Assembly (NCBI GenBank): GCA_003158295.1
Contig: PMIP01000011.1
Span: 8,609-46,388 of the forward strand
Direction: 5' to 3'
Length of the DNA stretch: 37,780 nt
From: Chloroflexota bacterium
GTDB taxonomy: Bacteria; Chloroflexota; Limnocylindria; Limnocylindrales; CSP1-4
In this document: piece by piece, positions 36,101 to 37,780 of the stretch
Layout: each line of letters starts with the position of its first letter
Numbering within the stretch: position 1 is the stretch's first letter
The notes under the pieces: generated by a model
What the model was told of the DNA's origin: nothing
Database searches by the model: none
Seen by the model: the letters and a program-made list of their open reading frames with translations, nothing else
Position numbers and translations under genes: made by a program

Positions 36101-37780
36101 TCCCGGAACCGTCCCGGCCTGGCTCGAAGTCGGCCGATCGAGCGGCACCTACACCGCCTACACCTCGGCCGACGGCGTGACCTGGACTCCGGTGCCGGGA
36201 GCCAGCGTCACCCTGACCATGCCCGGAACGCTTCTCGCCGGACTGGCCGTCACCTCCCACAACGGCGGCGCCATGGGTTCGGCGACGTTCGATACGCCTA
36301 CCCTGACCAACTCTTCCCCTCCGCCTCCGGGCGCCTGCCCGACGAACTGGACGTGCTCCGACATCGGCAACGTCGGCATCGCCGGCGGCCAGGCGCTCAC
36401 GGCCGGGACCTGGACGGTCCAGGGCGGCGGCGGCGACATCTGGGACGTCGCCGACAGCTTCCACTACGCCTATCAGACGCTGGCCACGGACGGCTCGCTT
36501 AGCGCCCGGGTCGCGACACAGACGAATACGTCCGTTTGGGCTAAAGCCGGAGTGATGCTCCGGGCCACCACGGATCCCGGATCGCCGTACTATGCCGCCT
36601 TCGTTACTCCGGGGAACGGCGTCGCCGTTCAATGGCGATCCGCTCAGGCCGGGACCTCGAGCCAGGTCCTGACGCCCGGAACGACGCCGGTGTTCTTGCG
36701 GGTCTCGCGCGCCGGCGGCAACTACTCGGCCTTCACGTCGCCCGACGGGGCCACCTGGACCGTCGTCCCCGGCTCCACAATAGGGCTCGGACTCACCGGG
36801 TCGGTGCTCGCCGGTCTGGCGGTCACCTCACACAGTTGGGGCGTGCTGAGCTCGGCGACCTTCGATTCGGTCGCGATCGCTCAACTGCCTCCGCCATGGG
36901 TAGACGGCGACATTGGGGCGCCGGCTCTGGCCGGCTCCGCAACGTCGACGAACGGCGCCTTCACCGTGACCGCAGGTGGATCGGACATCTACAACGCCTC
37001 CGACCAGCTCAACTACGCCTACCAGCCAACCTCCGGGGATGCGGTTCTGGGCGCGAGGGTGACCTCGCAGACGAACACCAGCTCCTGGGCCAGGGCCGGA
37101 GTGATGCTCCGCTCCACCACCGCCGCCGGGTCGCCCTACTACGGCCTGTTCGTTACTCCGGGGAATGGCGTGGTCGTTCAGTACCGCAAGACCCTCGGCG
37201 GCAACACATCCCAGGTGAAGACCACGGGCACGGTGCCCGCCTACCTGCGGGTGGCCCGGGCCGGCAACACGTTCACCGCATACACCTCTCCTGACGGGGC
37301 GACCTGGACCCTGATCCCGAGTTCGACTGTGACCTTCACCATCGCGCCGGCAGAACTGGCCGGACTGGCCGTCAACTCACACAACGCCTCGAAGCTCGGC
37401 ACGGTCACCTTCGACACGGTGAGCCTGACCAACTCCGTCGCGCCTCCGCCCAATGACTTCTCGATCGCCCCCACTCCGGCGGCGCTCTCGGTCGTGGCCG
37501 GCGGCGCCGGCTCCACGTCCATCGGAACGGCGCTGGTCTCGGGCACCGCGGAGACGGTCACCCTGTCGGCCACGGGTGCTCCGGCCGGCGTGACGGCCGC
37601 CTTCGCCCCGACCTCCCTCACGGCCGGCGCCGCCTCGACGCTGACCCTGACCGTTGGCTCGTCGACGGTCCCCGGGGTCTACCCGATCACCGTGACGGGC
37701 ACGGCTCCGTCGGCTACCCACGCCACGACCGTGACTCTGACGGTGACCTCCGCGGGCGGGCTTCCCAGCCCCTGGCTCGA
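33183..37780 (+). CDS. Giant secreted protein: PQQ-like beta-propeller plus five repeated beta-sandwich domains (3' end cut)
   Basis: An open frame of at least 1,532 residues runs from GTG 33183 (GGGAGG 8 bases upstream) to the window end without a stop. A signal peptide ends near A-I-P-G-W-A-A. A beta-propeller of PQQ/BamB-like blades occupies about 40-460 (V-V-Y-V-G-G-G-D, Y-A-L-N-A-A-T-G-A, V-Y-L-G-S-G-N-G). Five ~190-residue concanavalin-like (DUF1349-type) domains start near residues 469, 666, 860, 1052 and 1239. The first four begin C-P-x-x-(F/W)-x-C-x-D-I-G; repeated inner motifs are A-K-A-G-V-M-(I/L)-R and Y-T-S-x-D-G-x-T-W. From about 1424 an Ig-like domain begins (N-D-F-S-I-A-P). 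Probably a surface carbohydrate-binding or adhesion protein; no catalytic residues are recognisable. Confidence 0.85.
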   Translation, partial: MKRPSSALRLASACALLVGMAIPGWAATPAPVAAATATDWPMYLHDGNLSAASTETILTAAAAPNLRPTWTFKTGGVIAASATVVGGVAYVGSWDGYEYALNAATGALIWKTNLGITTAPACSPPSLGVSSVAAVTGGVVYVGGGDSNWYALNAATGAVLWTVPTGDNSAAGGHYNWSSPLIVGNSAYIGIASLGDCPLVQGQLLRVDLTTHLVVATANFVPTGQVGGGIWTTPAIDTATNTVYVTTGTRNMASQTTSEAMVALDATTLAIKDHWQIPLSTANADSDWGDSPILFNDATNRAMVAGINKNGFLYAFDRTNLAAGPVWSEQVAIGGICPTCGDASVSSMAYAQGTLYVAGGNTTIGGVAYQGAVRAINPTTGAVVWARGLASPVIPALAYDDGMIFAGSGPRLEVLDAATGNRLYSYSTGAVTYSPPSISNGIVYLGSGNGNEYAFAPVTPAAPPADPNCPSGFVCQDIGGPTPAGSESVSSGSWAISSGGAGIGGTADQFRFMSQTATGNLAAQGRVAAQAAVGTGTESGLMVRQTNDPGSPFYAVSVAGGTSVSVQSRSAFGGAVKTVNLASTTLPLYLEIVRTADGFSAATSTGGVTYTLVPGGTATVVMPDAVMVGPFATSGTNGTPAASTIDTLIVGATGVAPVPAASPSPCPSGWSCTDIGDPPAGGNQTLTSGTWTISGSGSATGSNVYTDQLHYVWQAIAGDATLSAHIATQANTSANAQAGLAFRADAATAGAVFYGAYLTPTNGIEIVYRTTTGLRSTVIMTTTGAAPAYVQITRSGNTFTTFTSTDGVNWSVLVGSSVTFGSGGAMVAGLVVNSNSAALGTDTFDTVSLTNSAAPPPSLCPTGWTCQDIGNPTPSAGSQYIVAPAWSIAAGGSDIWGTYDAFRLLSQPLAGDGTMSVRVDSQTNTSTWAKAGVMIRASSDPGSPYFAELITPGNGVAVQWRTTQAGASSQVSIPGTVPAWLEVGRSSGTYTAYTSADGVTWTPVPGASVTLTMPGTLLAGLAVTSHNGGAMGSATFDTPTLTNSSPPPPGACPTNWTCSDIGNVGIAGGQALTAGTWTVQGGGGDIWDVADSFHYAYQTLATDGSLSARVATQTNTSVWAKAGVMLRATTDPGSPYYAAFVTPGNGVAVQWRSAQAGTSSQVLTPGTTPVFLRVSRAGGNYSAFTSPDGATWTVVPGSTIGLGLTGSVLAGLAVTSHSWGVLSSATFDSVAIAQLPPPWVDGDIGAPALAGSATSTNGAFTVTAGGSDIYNASDQLNYAYQPTSGDAVLGARVTSQTNTSSWARAGVMLRSTTAAGSPYYGLFVTPGNGVVVQYRKTLGGNTSQVKTTGTVPAYLRVARAGNTFTAYTSPDGATWTLIPSSTVTFTIAPAELAGLAVNSHNASKLGTVTFDTVSLTNSVAPPPNDFSIAPTPAALSVVAGGAGSTSIGTALVSGTAETVTLSATGAPAGVTAAFAPTSLTAGAASTLTLTVGSSTVPGVYPITVTGTAPSATHATTVTLTVTSAGGLPSPWL

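Overview
This is a GC-rich (about 65-70%), gene-dense bacterial segment with short 5' leaders, GTG and TTG starts next to ATG, and lipoprotein signals of the form L-V-A-S-A-C. The mix of genes (a Pgi of the kind normally fused to transaldolase, OpcA, an actinobacterial-type xylose isomerase, Pro/Thr/Ala-rich lipoprotein linkers) suggests an uncultured Chloroflexota lineage close to Limnocylindria/Ellin6529. A deep actinobacterial relative is possible; no rRNA or other phylogenetic marker is present to decide.

Layout. (1) 1-149: the first 49 codons of CTP synthase (pyrG) on the minus strand, cut by the window edge. (2) 429-9475: pentose-polysaccharide uptake and cleavage. An intracellular GH51 arabinofuranosidase and a LacI-family regulator lie on plus. 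Convergent to them is a minus-strand operon: sugar-binding lipoprotein, two CUT1-type permeases, and an intracellular GH3 glycosidase. (3) 9476-16116: xylose catabolism. xylA and xylB lie on plus, followed by a convergent CUT2-type xylose transporter xylF-xylH-xylG on minus. (4) 16117-20433: a fragment of a CRTAC1-type protein, an M24-fold protein with an altered metal site, a HAD phosphatase, an EamA exporter, a 52-residue membrane protein and an internally duplicated 174-residue protein of unknown function. (5) 20852-29084: a tight plus-strand pentose-phosphate operon, tkt-rpiB-pgi-zwf-opcA-pgl. (6) 29157-37780: cell-surface genes. These are a secreted GH5 glycosidase on minus, then on plus a multi-pass GT-C-like membrane protein and a very large secreted beta-propeller/repeat protein that runs off the window.

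How the genes work together. Arabinoxylan-type oligosaccharides would be imported by the CUT1 transporter and cut in the cytoplasm by GH51 and GH3. Free xylose enters through XylFGH. XylA and XylB convert xylose to xylulose 5-phosphate, which feeds transketolase and RpiB. Zwf/OpcA/Pgl/Pgi connect the pool to glucose 6-phosphate and NADPH. No transaldolase or 6-phosphogluconate dehydrogenase is in the window.

The most notable regulatory signal is a 34-bp element, 30/34 identical in its two copies, in front of both sugar-binding-protein operons. In each copy a palindrome centred on CG lies in the spacer between a TTGACT -35 box and a TACATA -10 box. A diverged palindrome of the same pattern lies upstream of the GH51-lacI pair. 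Together they look like a local LacI-family regulon. Other points of interest are the hidden 52-residue membrane gene with its duplicated partner, a possible attenuator in their leader, the M24 protein that has lost three of five metal ligands, and the five-fold repeated secreted protein at the right end.
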